DNA of 64,000 nucleotides from Bog-473 sp963781955 (GTDB taxonomy: Bacteria; Actinomycetota; Acidimicrobiia; Acidimicrobiales; RAAP-2), in contig CAWAHU010000002.1 of NCBI GenBank assembly GCA_963781955.1, positions 868,001 to 932,000 of the forward strand, read 5' to 3'. The notes under the pieces were generated by a model. The model did not search any database. It had not been told where the DNA came from and worked only from the letters and a program-made list of their open reading frames with translations. The position numbers and the translations under genes are program-made. Below, piece after piece: positions 21,149-30,143 of the stretch; the first letter of the stretch is position 1; each line of letters begins with the position of its first letter.

Positions 21149-23140
21149 ATGGCGACCGAGCCGCAGCGTGACGCGCCGTGGCTGATGCGCACCTACTCGG
21201 GCCACTCGACCGCCCGGGCCTCCAACGAGCTGTACCGCACCAACCTGTCCAAGGGGCAGACGGGGTTGTCGATCGCCTTCGACCTCCCGACGCAGACGGG
21301 CTACGACCCCGATGCCCCCGAGGCGGCGGGCGAGGTGGGCAAGGTGGGCGTCCCCGTCGCGCACATCGGTCACATGCGCGAGCTCCTCGACGGGATCCCG
21401 GTCGCCGAGATGAACACCTCCATGACGATCAATGCCACGGCGGCGTGGTTGCTCGGGCTCTACGCGGCCCATGCCGAGGAGCAGGGCGCCGACCCGGCGA
21501 CGCTGGCCGGCACCACGCAGAACGACATCGTCAAGGAGTACCTGAGCCGCGGCACCTACATCTTCCCGCCGGGGCCGAGCCTCCGCCTCACGGTCGACAC
21601 CATCGCCTATACGGTGCGCCACGTCCCCAAGTGGAACCCGATCAACGTGTGCAGCTACCACCTTCAGGAGGCCGGCGCCACGCCGGTGCAGGAGATCGCC
21701 TACGCGCTGGCCACCGCCATCGGCGTGCTCGACGGCGTGCGGGAGTCGGGCAAGATCGACGCCTCGGAGCTGCCAGCCGTGGTGGGCCGCATCAGCTTCT
21801 TCGTGAACTCGAGCGTCCGCTTCGTCGAGGAAACCTGCAAGATGCGGGCTTTCACCGCGCTGTGGGACCGCATCTGTCGCGAGCGCTACGGCGTAGAGGA
21901 GTCCAAGCTGCGCCGCTTCCGATACGGCGTGCAGGTCAACTCGCTCGGCCTGACCGAGCAGCAGCCGGAGAACAACGTGCAGCGCATCGTGCTCGAGAGC
22001 CTCGGTGTGACGCTCTCCAAGAGCGCGCGGGCCCGGGCCATGCAGCTGCCAGCGTGGAACGAGGCGCTGGGTCTGCCTCGCCCGTGGGACCAGCAGTGGT
22101 CGTTGCGCATGCAGCAGGTGCTGGCGTTCGAGTCGGATCTCCTCGAGTACGGCGACATCTTCGAGGGCTCCAAGGTGATCGAGGCCAGGACGTCCGAGCT
22201 CATCGAGGCCGCGGCGGCGGAGCTGGGCGACGTGGAGGCGCTCGGCGGGGCCTTCGAGGCCATCGACGAGCTGAAGCGGCGGCTCGTGCGCAGCCAGGCC
22301 GAGCGCGTGCGTCGGATCGAGACCGGCGAGCAGAAGGTGGTCGGGGTGAACTGCTTCACCGAGACCGCCCCGTCACCGCTGCTCGGCGACGGCGAGATCG
22401 ACAACATCTTGAAGGTCGACCACCACGTCGAAGCGGAGCAGATCGCGGACGTGACCCGCTGGCGGGCCGCGCGCGACGGGGCCGCCGTACGCCGGGCGCT
22501 CGACGACCTGCGTCGGGTGGCCTCCGACGAGGGCCCGGGTGGCAACGTCATGCCGGCCACCATCGCCCTGGCCCACGCGGGGGGCACCACCGGCGAGTGG
22601 GCCGGCGCCTTGCGCGAGGTGTTCGGCGAATTCCGGGCGCCCACGGGCGTGGGGGCCGTGGCAGGTCGGCGGGGTGAGGACCTCGAGCGGATCCGCCTGC
22701 GGACGAGGACCCTGGCCGAGCGCACCGGCGGGCCGCCTCGCCTGTTGGTGGCCAAGCCGGGCCTCGACGGCCACTCCAACGGCGCCGAGCAGATCGCGGT
22801 GGCCGCCCGCGACGCCGGCTTCGAGGTGGTCTACCAAGGCATCCGGCTCACCCCGGCCCAGATCACCGCGGCGGCCCTCGACGAGGACGTGGACATCGTG
22901 GGTCTGTCAATCCTCTCGGGTTCCCACCTCGAACTTGTGCCCGACGTGCTCGACCGCCTCCGGGCGGCGGGCAGCACGGCGGCGGTGGTGGTGGGCGGCA
23001 TCATTCCGCCCGACGACGCCGAGATCCTGCTCGGCAAGGGCGTCGAGTCCGTCTACACCCCCAAGGACTACGCCATAACCCACATCATGGAGGACCTGGT
23101 GGCGCTGGCCGAGCGTCAGCGCGGCGCCACTCCCGGGTGA
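21149..23140 (+). CDS. ecm: Ethylmalonyl-CoA mutase (MeaA-like, B12-dependent)
   Basis: Adenosylcobalamin enzyme of 663 residues with catalytic and cobalamin domains in one chain. The N-terminal barrel has RTYSGHSTARASNELYR, LSIAFDLPTQTGYDPD, GTTQNDIVKEYLSRGTY and the VNSLGLTEQQPENNVQR block typical of MeaA/Ecm. The C-terminal B12 domain has the lower-ligand motif (KPGLDGHSNGAEQIA, from about residue 535) and GLSILSGSHLELVP. It rearranges ethylmalonyl-CoA to methylsuccinyl-CoA; methylmalonyl-CoA mutase is the alternative call, but the single-chain form and these blocks favour Ecm. The ATG at 21149 follows GGAGGT by 8 nt. Confidence 0.92.
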   Translation: MATEPQRDAPWLMRTYSGHSTARASNELYRTNLSKGQTGLSIAFDLPTQTGYDPDAPEAAGEVGKVGVPVAHIGHMRELLDGIPVAEMNTSMTINATAAWLLGLYAAHAEEQGADPATLAGTTQNDIVKEYLSRGTYIFPPGPSLRLTVDTIAYTVRHVPKWNPINVCSYHLQEAGATPVQEIAYALATAIGVLDGVRESGKIDASELPAVVGRISFFVNSSVRFVEETCKMRAFTALWDRICRERYGVEESKLRRFRYGVQVNSLGLTEQQPENNVQRIVLESLGVTLSKSARARAMQLPAWNEALGLPRPWDQQWSLRMQQVLAFESDLLEYGDIFEGSKVIEARTSELIEAAAAELGDVEALGGAFEAIDELKRRLVRSQAERVRRIETGEQKVVGVNCFTETAPSPLLGDGEIDNILKVDHHVEAEQIADVTRWRAARDGAAVRRALDDLRRVASDEGPGGNVMPATIALAHAGGTTGEWAGALREVFGEFRAPTGVGAVAGRRGEDLERIRLRTRTLAERTGGPPRLLVAKPGLDGHSNGAEQIAVAARDAGFEVVYQGIRLTPAQITAAALDEDVDIVGLSILSGSHLELVPDVLDRLRAAGSTAAVVVGGIIPPDDAEILLGKGVESVYTPKDYAITHIMEDLVALAERQRGATPG

Positions 23141-23477
23141 GGCGGGCCATCTCGCGCCAGGTCACCGCGACGGCGCCGAGCTCGATGGCCCGGAGCCGGA
23201 GGAACTCGGGCAGGTCGTAGTGGTCGAGGACGGCCGAGCGGCGGTGGCGCTGGAAGCCGCGGCGAGGGATGCCCAGCGCGGCGGCCATGGCGTGCAGCTC
23301 GTCGGGGTCGTCCGCCAGCATGTGCGACCAGCGGTCGGCTCGGTCTCGGATCGTCGCGCGTTGGCGCCAGTCGTCGACGTAGACGGTCAGTGGGCTACCA
23401 GGGTCGGTCGCGCCGCAACGGCAGCGGCTTGTGCCACCAGCGCCCGCTGAAGCGCCACGCCATGTGCACCGGGTCAT
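23085..23477 (-). CDS. DUF4031 domain protein
   Basis: Up to 130 residues; the conserved part (from about residue 31) reads LTVYVDDWRQRATIRDRADR, then WSHMLADDPDELHAMAAALG and HYDLPEFLRLRAIELGAVAV, as in DUF4031 proteins of unknown function. The only in-frame ATG (23477) lies inside the preceding gene and adds 29 unlikely residues; family members begin at the TVYVDDW strand, so a CTG at 23390 could be the real start. Its 3' end overlaps the end of ecm tail to tail by 56 bp. It is last in a pccB-accE operon. Confidence 0.7.
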   Translation of the reverse strand: MTRCTWRGASAGAGGTSRCRCGATDPGSPLTVYVDDWRQRATIRDRADRWSHMLADDPDELHAMAAALGIPRRGFQRHRRSAVLDHYDLPEFLRLRAIELGAVAVTWREMARLTREWRRADARPAPPGPP

Positions 23478-23604
23478 GTTGGTCGGCGGGAGCGGGACGG
23501 GGCCAGGCCATCTCCACCGCGGCGGCGATGGCGGCCAGGACGGCGGGCTCGGGCGGCGCCGCCGCTCGCAGCTCGAGCTGCGCGCGGTCGACCTCGAGCG
23601 TCAC
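23395..23604 (-). CDS. Acyl-CoA carboxylase epsilon-like small subunit
   Basis: A 69-residue protein starting with GTG, 25 bp after the carboxylase beta gene. It has the layout of actinobacterial AccE/PccE peptides: a short strand (TLEVDRAQLELRA), an Ala-rich helix (EPAVLAAIAAAVEMAW), a variable charged linker, and a C-terminal HMAWRFSGRWWHKPL. Such epsilon chains bind the beta subunit and raise carboxylase activity. The sequence is divergent, so the call rests on size, position and the AW..SGRWW ending. Confidence 0.65.
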   Translation of the reverse strand: MTLEVDRAQLELRAAAPPEPAVLAAIAAAVEMAWPRPAPADQHDPVHMAWRFSGRWWHKPLPLRRDRPW

Positions 23605-23629
23605 GTCGCCTCCCGCACCGTCGCTGGCA

Positions 23630-25186
23630 TCACAGCGGCACGTTGCCGTGCTTGCGCTTCGGCAGCTCCTCCCGCTTCGAGGCGAGGATGTCGAGGCTGC
23701 GGTTGATGACGGCGCGCGTGTCGGCCGGCGAGATCACGTCGTCGATGTAGCCGCGCTCCGCCGCGATGTACGGGTTGGCGTAGCGCTCGGTGTACTCGTC
23801 GATCAGCTCGGCGCGTCGGCGAGCCGGGTCGGCCGCCTCCGCCAGCTCACGCCGGTAGACGATCTCCACCGCGCCGTTGGGGCCCATGACGGCGAGCTCG
23901 GCCGAGGGCCAGGCGAAGGCCAGGTCGGCACCGATCGACTTGGAGTTCATGACCACGTACGCGCCGCCGTAGGCCTTGCGGGTGATGATCTGGATGCGCG
24001 GCACCGTGGCCTCGCAGTAGGCGTAGAGCAGCTTGGCGCCGTGGCGGATGATGCCGCCGTACTCCTGGTCGGTGCCCGGCATGAAGCCCGGAACGTCGAC
24101 GAAGGTGAGCAATGGGATGTTGAAGGCGTCGCACGTGCGCACGAAGCGCGAGGCCTTCTCGGACGAGTCGATGTCGAGCACCCCGGCCAGCACGGCGGGC
24201 TGGTTGCCCACGATGCCGACCACGCGGCCGTTCATGCGGCCGAAGCCGCACGTGATCGACATGGCCCAGTGGCTGTGCACCTCGAGGTACTCGCCGTCGT
24301 CCACGACGGCCGTGATGACGCGCTTCATGTCGTAGGGCTGGTTGGGCGACGTCGGGAGGAAGTCGATGAGCTCGGGCGTCGACCGCTCGGGGTCGTCGTC
24401 GCTCGCCTCGACCGGTGGCACCTCGAGGTTGTTCGGCGGGAGGAACGAGAGCAGGTGGCGCACCTCGTCGAGGCAAGCCTTCTCGTCGGGGGCGACGAAG
24501 GTGGCCACGCCCGACTTGGTGGCGTGGCTCATGGCGCCGCCGAGCTCCTCGAGCGTGACGTCCTCGCCGGTCACCGTCTTCACCACGTCGGGACCGGTGA
24601 TGAACATGTGCGAGGTGCCCTGGACCATGAAGATGAAGTCGGTCATGGCCGGGGAGTACACGGCGCCGCCGGCGCACGGGCCCAGGATCACGCTGATCTG
24701 GGGGATCACGCCCGAGGCCGCCACGTTGCGGTGGAAGATGCCGCCGTAGGAGTGCAGGGAGACCACGCCTTCCTGGATGCGGGCCCCGGCGCCGTCGTTC
24801 AGTCCGATCATGGGGACGCCGGTCGAGGCGGCCAGGTCCATGACCTTGTGGATCTTCTCGGCGAACACCTCGCCCAGGGCACCGCCGAAGACGGTGAAGT
24901 CCTGGCTGAACACGCACACCCGGCGCCCGTCGATGGTGCCGAAGCCGGTGATCACGCCGTCGGTGTAGGGGCGGTTCTCCTCGAGGCCCATGCCGTGGGC
25001 CCGGTGCCGGGCCAGCATGTCGAGCTCCTGGAAGGACCCCTCGTCGAGCAGGTACTCGATCCGCTCCCGAGCCGTCAGCTTGCCCTTGGCGTGGTGCTTC
25101 TCGACGGCGTGGGGGCTGCCGGCATTGAGCGCCTGGTTCTTGCGCTCGGCCAGGTCGGCGAGGCGTTCGGCCATGGAGTGTTCCAT
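23630..25186 (-). CDS. pccB: Acyl-CoA (propionyl-CoA) carboxylase beta subunit
   Basis: Carboxyltransferase chain of 518 residues: transfers CO2 from biotin to propionyl- or acetyl-CoA. Landmarks include an N-terminal KGKLTARERIEYLLDEGSF, FGGALGEVFAEKIHKVMDLA, GLNDGAGARIQEGV, the first oxyanion-type GPCAGGAVYSPAMTDF, and in the second half FVDVPGFMPGTDQEYGGIIR and RKAYGGAYVVMNSK. The biotin-carrying alpha chain is not in the window. With mce and ecm near, propionyl-CoA is the likely substrate, but this is not proven by sequence. The ATG at 25186 is 7 nt after TACTCT, so the message may be leaderless; a second ATG is at 25174. Confidence 0.92.
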   Translation of the reverse strand: MEHSMAERLADLAERKNQALNAGSPHAVEKHHAKGKLTARERIEYLLDEGSFQELDMLARHRAHGMGLEENRPYTDGVITGFGTIDGRRVCVFSQDFTVFGGALGEVFAEKIHKVMDLAASTGVPMIGLNDGAGARIQEGVVSLHSYGGIFHRNVAASGVIPQISVILGPCAGGAVYSPAMTDFIFMVQGTSHMFITGPDVVKTVTGEDVTLEELGGAMSHATKSGVATFVAPDEKACLDEVRHLLSFLPPNNLEVPPVEASDDDPERSTPELIDFLPTSPNQPYDMKRVITAVVDDGEYLEVHSHWAMSITCGFGRMNGRVVGIVGNQPAVLAGVLDIDSSEKASRFVRTCDAFNIPLLTFVDVPGFMPGTDQEYGGIIRHGAKLLYAYCEATVPRIQIITRKAYGGAYVVMNSKSIGADLAFAWPSAELAVMGPNGAVEIVYRRELAEAADPARRRAELIDEYTERYANPYIAAERGYIDDVISPADTRAVINRSLDILASKREELPKRKHGNVPL

Positions 25187-25193
25187 CCGGCCG

Positions 25194-25199
25194 AGAGTA
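25194..25199 (-). promoter_or_regulatory. -10 box for leaderless pccB
   Basis: TACTCT (TANNNT, minus strand) ends 7 nt before the pccB ATG. Confidence 0.5.
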
Positions 25200-25311
25200 C
25201 CGGGCCTGGGCGGGGGCCCGAAATCCGCCCTCTGGGCCGGACCCTGGGGCGCCCGATCCGGGGAGCGGCCGGGCGGGTCCCGCCGGACCGCGTCCCGCGG
25301 CCGGGGCGCGA

Positions 25312-25340
25312 TTGTCGGAGGCCCAGGCAGCGGCTATCAT
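25312..25340 (+). promoter_or_regulatory. Promoter of the str operon (rpsL-rpsG-fusA)
   Basis: TTGTCG (25312-25317) and TATCAT (25335-25340) are 17 bp apart, leaving a leader of about 77 nt before the rpsL GTG. It has the same architecture as the promoters I propose for rplM and groES. Confidence 0.65.
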
Positions 25341-25423
25341 CTCCTACCTGCCATGTGCGGCTCCGGCCGGCGCGCCAGCGCCTTGCACATGGGCATCAAA
25401 TTCTTCACAGCGAGAGGGAACGT

Positions 25424-25795
25424 GTGCCCACAATCGCCCAGCTCGTCCGCAAGGGGCGGCAGGCCAAGGTGACCAAGACCAAGACCCCGGCCCTGAAGGG
25501 CGCGCCCCAACGGCGGGGGGTATGCACCCGCGTCTACACGACGACCCCCAAGAAGCCGAATTCCGCCCTGCGCAAGGTGGCCCGCGTCCGCCTGTCCTCG
25601 GGCGTCGAGGTCACGGCGTACATCCCGGGTGTCGGGCACAACCTCCAGGAGCACTCGATCGTCCTCGTCCGCGGCGGCCGTGTGAAGGACCTGCCGGGCG
25701 TCCGCTACAAGGTGGTCCGTGGCGCCCTCGACACCTCGGGCGTGCGCGAGCGCAGCCAGGCCCGCAGCCGCTACGGCGCGAAGAAGGAGTCCTGA
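25424..25795 (+). CDS. rpsL: 30S ribosomal protein S12 (uS12)
   Basis: Decoding-centre protein of 123 residues, starting with GTG after a GAGGGA site. TTPKKPNSALRK carries Lys43, and GGRVKDLPGVRYK carries the second lysine often altered in streptomycin resistance; both are wild type. The PGVGHNLQEHS loop is present. First gene of the str operon, 2 bases before the rpsG ATG. Confidence 0.97.
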   Translation: MPTIAQLVRKGRQAKVTKTKTPALKGAPQRRGVCTRVYTTTPKKPNSALRKVARVRLSSGVEVTAYIPGVGHNLQEHSIVLVRGGRVKDLPGVRYKVVRGALDTSGVRERSQARSRYGAKKES

Positions 25796-25796
25796 G

Positions 25797-26267
25797 ATGC
25801 CCCGGAACGGACCCGCTACTCGTCGCGAGCTCGCCCCGGACCCGGTCTACCGCTCGGTCCTGGTCACCCAGGTCGTCAACAAGATCCTCTCGCGCGGCAA
25901 GCGCACGCTGGCCGAGCGGATCGTCTACAGCGCCCTCGACCAGGTGCAGGAGAAGTCCGGGGGCGACCCCGTCACCCTGCTCAAGCGGGCCGTCGAGAAC
26001 ACCCGCCCCGAGGTCGAGGTCAAGTCGCGCCGGGTCGGCGGCGCCACCTACCAGGTGCCCGTCGAGGTCCGGCCCCGCCGGGCCACCACGTTGGCCATCC
26101 GGTGGCTGACCACCTTCTCCCGCCAGCGGCGCGAGAAGACCATGGCCGAGCGCCTCGCCGGCGAGATCCTCGACGCCGCCAACAACGTGGGCGCCTCGGT
26201 GAAGCGGCGCGAGGACATGCACAAGATGGCCGAGTCCAACCGCGCCTTCGCCCACTACCGCTGGTAG
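25797..26267 (+). CDS. rpsG: 30S ribosomal protein S7 (uS7)
   Basis: A 156-residue primary 16S-binding protein that nucleates the 30S head. MPRNGPATRRELAPDP begins the chain, and VNKILSRGKRTLAERIVYSA and ATTLAIRWLTTFSRQRREKT are conserved. It ends with the usual AFAHYRW. It follows rpsL by 1 base and precedes fusA by 78 bases of C-rich spacer containing a near-duplicated GAGCACCCGACCCC. Confidence 0.97.
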   Translation: MPRNGPATRRELAPDPVYRSVLVTQVVNKILSRGKRTLAERIVYSALDQVQEKSGGDPVTLLKRAVENTRPEVEVKSRRVGGATYQVPVEVRPRRATTLAIRWLTTFSRQRREKTMAERLAGEILDAANNVGASVKRREDMHKMAESNRAFAHYRW

Positions 26268-26345
26268 TGGACCACGCCCCGCCGCCGCACGCCGCCACGA
26301 GCCCCCAGCACCCGACCCCCGAGCACCCGACCCCCCTCCTGAGAC

Positions 26346-28442
26346 ATGGCTGATTCCCCCACCCGCGACTTCCCCCTGGCCCGCACCCGCAACATCGGGA
26401 TCATGGCCCACATCGACGCGGGCAAGACCACCACGACCGAGCGAATCCTCTACTACACCGGCCGCAACTACAAGATCGGCGAGGTGCACGAGGGCGCGGC
26501 GACCATGGACTGGATGGTCCAGGAGCAGGAGCGCGGCATCACGATCACGTCGGCCGCGACAACGTGTTCGTGGCGGGACAACTGGATCAACATCATCGAC
26601 ACCCCGGGCCACGTCGACTTCACGGTCGAGGTGGAGCGCTCGCTACGCGTTCTCGACGGCGCCGTGGCCGTGTTCGACGCCGTGGCCGGCGTGGAGCCCC
26701 AGACCGAGACGGTGTGGCGTCAGGCCAACAAGTACAACGTCCCGCGGATCTGCTTCGTCAACAAGATGGACCGCATCGGCGCCGACTTCGAGCGCACGGT
26801 GCAGATGATCCGGGACCGCCTCGATGCCCTGCCGGCGGTGATCCAGCTGCCGATCGGCGCCGAGTCGGAATTCAAGGGTGTCATCGACCTGCTCACCGAG
26901 AAGGCCCTGGTCTGGAGCTCGGACATGGGTGAGGAGTGGGAGACCCTCGACATCCCGGCCGGCCTGGAGTCCGAGGCCGAGGACGCCCGCCACCAGCTCA
27001 TCGACGTCGTCTCCAACTTCGACGACACCATCATGGAGAAGTACCTGGCCGAGGAGCCCATCACGGCCGACGACCTGCGCCGCGCCCTGCGCACGGCCAC
27101 GCTGGCCGCCGCCGTGGTGCCCGTCCTGTGCGGCTCGGCCTTCAAGAACAAGGGCGTGCAGCCCATGCTCGACGCCGTGGTCGACTACCTGCCCAGCCCG
27201 CTGGACCTGCCGCCGACCGAGGGCCACAAGCCGAACAAGCCCGAGGACCTCGAGGAGCGCAAGGCCGACGACTCGGAGCCCTTCTCCGCCCTGGCCTTCA
27301 AGATCATGACGGACCCCTACGTCGGCAAGCTGACCTACATCCGGGTGTACTCGGGCACCTTGGAGAAGGGCGGCACGATCACGAACTCGACCAAGGACAA
27401 GAAGGAGCGTGTCGGCCGCATCCTCCAGATGCACGCCAACCACCGGGAGGACAAGGACGCCGTCTTCGCGGGCGACATCGTGGCCGTGGTCGGCCTGAAG
27501 AACACCACCACCGGCGACACCCTGTGCAACCCGGGCCACCCGATCGTCCTCGAGGCCCTCGAGTTCCCCGAGCCGGTCATCCACGTGGCCGTCGAGCCCA
27601 AGACCAAGGCCGACCAGGACAAGCTGTCCCGGGCCCTCTACGCGCTGAGCGAGGAGGACCCCACCTTCCGGGTGCGCTCCGACGAAGAGACGGGCCAGAC
27701 CGTGATCTCGGGCATGGGCGAGCTGCACCTCGAGGTGCTGGTCGACCGCATGCTGCGCGAGTTCTCGGTGGACGCCAACGTGGGCAAGCCCCAGGTGGCC
27801 TACCGCGAGACCATCCGCAAGCCGGTCGAGAAGATCGAGGAGAAGTACGTCCGCCAGACCGGTGGCCGGGGCCAGTACGGCCACGTGGTCATCGGCGCCG
27901 AGCCCACCGGCCCCGGCGGCGGCTACGAGTTCATCGACAAGATCACCGGTGGCGTCATCCCCAAGGAGTACATCCCCTCGGTCGACGCGGGGATCCAAGA
28001 GGCCCTGACCTCGGGCGTGCTAGCCGGGTACCCAACGGTCGACGTCAGGGTCACCCTCACCTACGGCTCCTACCACGACGTGGACTCCTCGGAGATGGCT
28101 TTCAAGATCGCCGGTTCCATGGCCATCAAGAAGGCGCTCCGCGCCGCCAGCCCGGTCATCCTCGAGCCGGTGATGGCCGTCACCGTGACCACGCCCGACG
28201 ATTTCGTGGGCGACGTCATGGGGGACCTGTCCTCCCGGCGGGGCCGGGTGGGCCAGATGGACCAGCAGGGTTCCAGCCAAGTGATCAACGCGCAGGTCCC
28301 GCTGGCCGAGATGTTCGGCTACGCTACCGACCTGCGGTCGCGCACCCAGGGTCGCGCCACGTACACGATGCAGTTCGAGGCGTACAACGAGGTGCCCGAG
28401 TCGATTTCCAAGGAGATCGTGGCCCGGGCCACCGGCGAGTAG
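26346..28442 (+). CDS. fusA: Elongation factor G
   Basis: Translocation GTPase of 698 residues. G1 is AHIDAGKTTTTER; the switch and G3 regions include ERGITITSAAT and DTPGHVDFTVEVERSLRV; G4 is NKMDRIGADF. Domain IV carries TGGRGQYGHVVIGAEP, and the C-terminal part has EPVMAVTVTTPDDFVGDVMG. Length and order match bacterial EF-G1. It belongs to the str operon. Confidence 0.97.
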   Translation: MADSPTRDFPLARTRNIGIMAHIDAGKTTTTERILYYTGRNYKIGEVHEGAATMDWMVQEQERGITITSAATTCSWRDNWINIIDTPGHVDFTVEVERSLRVLDGAVAVFDAVAGVEPQTETVWRQANKYNVPRICFVNKMDRIGADFERTVQMIRDRLDALPAVIQLPIGAESEFKGVIDLLTEKALVWSSDMGEEWETLDIPAGLESEAEDARHQLIDVVSNFDDTIMEKYLAEEPITADDLRRALRTATLAAAVVPVLCGSAFKNKGVQPMLDAVVDYLPSPLDLPPTEGHKPNKPEDLEERKADDSEPFSALAFKIMTDPYVGKLTYIRVYSGTLEKGGTITNSTKDKKERVGRILQMHANHREDKDAVFAGDIVAVVGLKNTTTGDTLCNPGHPIVLEALEFPEPVIHVAVEPKTKADQDKLSRALYALSEEDPTFRVRSDEETGQTVISGMGELHLEVLVDRMLREFSVDANVGKPQVAYRETIRKPVEKIEEKYVRQTGGRGQYGHVVIGAEPTGPGGGYEFIDKITGGVIPKEYIPSVDAGIQEALTSGVLAGYPTVDVRVTLTYGSYHDVDSSEMAFKIAGSMAIKKALRAASPVILEPVMAVTVTTPDDFVGDVMGDLSSRRGRVGQMDQQGSSQVINAQVPLAEMFGYATDLRSRTQGRATYTMQFEAYNEVPESISKEIVARATGE

Positions 28443-28596
28443 CCCGGCTCGGGAACGGCGCCGGGCCGGGAGCCCGGTCACCGCAGTACCGCCAACAGGA
28501 CCCGATCACCAATACGCAGCACGGATCGCAGCAGGAGACAAAAACCAGATCACCGGGGCCGAGGGGTTCCGGCAAGGAGCAGGGAGTAGCGAGGCC

Positions 28597-29784
28597 ATGG
28601 CCAAGCAGAAGTTCGAGCGCACCAAGCCCCACGTGAACGTCGGGACCATGGGTCACATCGACCATGGCAAGACGACGCTGACGGCGGCCATCACCAAGGT
28701 GCTGTCCGAGCGCAACCCCAACACCTCGTTCACCAAGTTCGAAGACATCGACAAGGCGCCCGAGGAGAAGCAGCGCGGCATCACCATCACGATCGCCCAT
28801 GTCGAGTACGAGACCGAGAACCGGCACTACGCGCACGTCGACATGCCGGGCCACGCCGACTACATCAAGAACATGATCACCGGCGCCGCCCAGATCGACG
28901 GCGCCATCTTGGTGGTCTCGGCCGCCGACGGCCCCATGCCCCAGACGCGCGAGCACGTGCTGCTGGCCCGCCAGGTGGGCGTGCCCTACATCGTGGTGGC
29001 CTTGAACAAGGCCGACATGGTCGACGACGAGGAGCTCCTCGAGCTGGTCGAGATGGAGGTGCGTGAGCTCCTGACCTCCTACGAGTTCCCCGGCGACGAC
29101 GTGCCGGTGGTGCGCGTCTCCGCGCTCAAGGCCCTCGAGGGCGACCCGGAGTGGAGCGAGAAGATCGTCGAGCTCATGGCAGCCGTCGACGAGTACATCC
29201 CCGAGCCCGAGCGTGACATCGACAGGCCCTTCCTCATGCCGGTCGAGGACGTCATGTCGATTACCGGCCGCGGCACCGTGGTGACGGGCAAGGTCGAGCA
29301 GGGCGTGGTCAAGGTGGGCGAGGAAGTCGAGATCGTGGGCCTGCGCGACACCCAGAAGACCACGGTGACCGGCGTCGAGATGTTCCGCAAGCTCCTCGAC
29401 CAGGGCCAGGCGGGCGACAACATCGGCGCCCTCCTGCGTGGCACGAAGAAGGAAGAGGTTGAGCGCGGCCAGGTGCTGTGCAAGCCCGGGTCCATCACCC
29501 CGCACACGCAGTTCACTGCCGAGGTCTACGTGCTGAACAAGGAGGAGGGCGGCCGCCACAAGCCGTTCTTCACCAACTACCGGCCGCAGTTCTACTTCCG
29601 GACCACCGACGTGACGGGCACCATCTCCCTGCCCGAGGGCACCGAGATGGTCATGCCGGGCGACAACACGAAGATGACGGTGGAGCTGGGCAAGCCCATC
29701 GCCATGGACAAGGGTCTGCGCTTCGCCATCCGCGAGGGTGGCCGGACCGTGGCCTCCGGCGTGGTCGACGAGATCATCAAGTAG
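28597..29784 (+). CDS. tuf: Elongation factor Tu
   Basis: Aminoacyl-tRNA carrier GTPase of 395 residues: GHIDHGKTTL (G1), EEKQRGITITIAHVEYET (switch I), DMPGHADYIKNMITGAAQ (G3/switch II), NKADMVDDEE (G4). The C-terminal barrel ends in VASGVVDEIIK. The 154-bp gap after fusA holds a GC-rich stem (around GCCGGGCCGGGAGCCCGG) and an AAGGAG-rich leader; tuf may have its own promoter there, which I could not fix. Confidence 0.97.
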   Translation: MAKQKFERTKPHVNVGTMGHIDHGKTTLTAAITKVLSERNPNTSFTKFEDIDKAPEEKQRGITITIAHVEYETENRHYAHVDMPGHADYIKNMITGAAQIDGAILVVSAADGPMPQTREHVLLARQVGVPYIVVALNKADMVDDEELLELVEMEVRELLTSYEFPGDDVPVVRVSALKALEGDPEWSEKIVELMAAVDEYIPEPERDIDRPFLMPVEDVMSITGRGTVVTGKVEQGVVKVGEEVEIVGLRDTQKTTVTGVEMFRKLLDQGQAGDNIGALLRGTKKEEVERGQVLCKPGSITPHTQFTAEVYVLNKEEGGRHKPFFTNYRPQFYFRTTDVTGTISLPEGTEMVMPGDNTKMTVELGKPIAMDKGLRFAIREGGRTVASGVVDEIIK

Positions 29785-29816
29785 TCCCGGCGCGAGCGAG
29801 AGCAGGCACCACGACC

Positions 29817-30143
29817 ATGGCCGACGGCCCGAAGCAGAAGATCCGCATCAGGCTCAAGGCCTACGACCACGAGATCCTGGACCAGTCCACCGAGAAGATC
29901 GTTCAGACGGTCCTGCGGACGCAGGCCAAGGTGCTCGGGCCGGTGCCCCTGCCGACCGACAAGCACCGCTACACGGTGATCCGCTCGCCCCACAAGTACA
30001 AGGACTCACGGGAGCACTTCGAGATGCGGGTCCACAAGCGCCTGGTCGACATCGTCGAGCACACGCCCAAGACGGTTGACTCGCTCCAGCGCCTCGACCT
30101 GCCCGCCGGCGTGGACATCGAGATCAAGATCCAGACCGCCTGA
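29817..30143 (+). CDS. rpsJ: 30S ribosomal protein S10 (uS10)
   Basis: A 108-residue head protein and NusE partner of NusB in antitermination. KIRIRLKAYDHEILDQSTEK, LGPVPLPTDKHRYTVIRSPH and the acidic VDIEIKI ending are conserved. Unusually, 360 bp of leader-like noncoding DNA separates it from rplC, so it reads with tuf rather than with the rest of the S10 group. Confidence 0.97.
   Translation: MADGPKQKIRIRLKAYDHEILDQSTEKIVQTVLRTQAKVLGPVPLPTDKHRYTVIRSPHKYKDSREHFEMRVHKRLVDIVEHTPKTVDSLQRLDLPAGVDIEIKIQTA

Noticed and set aside
23390..25423. Long N-terminal extension of rpsL
   Set aside because: The frame is open upstream only by chance opposite pccB; S12 starts at GTG 25424.
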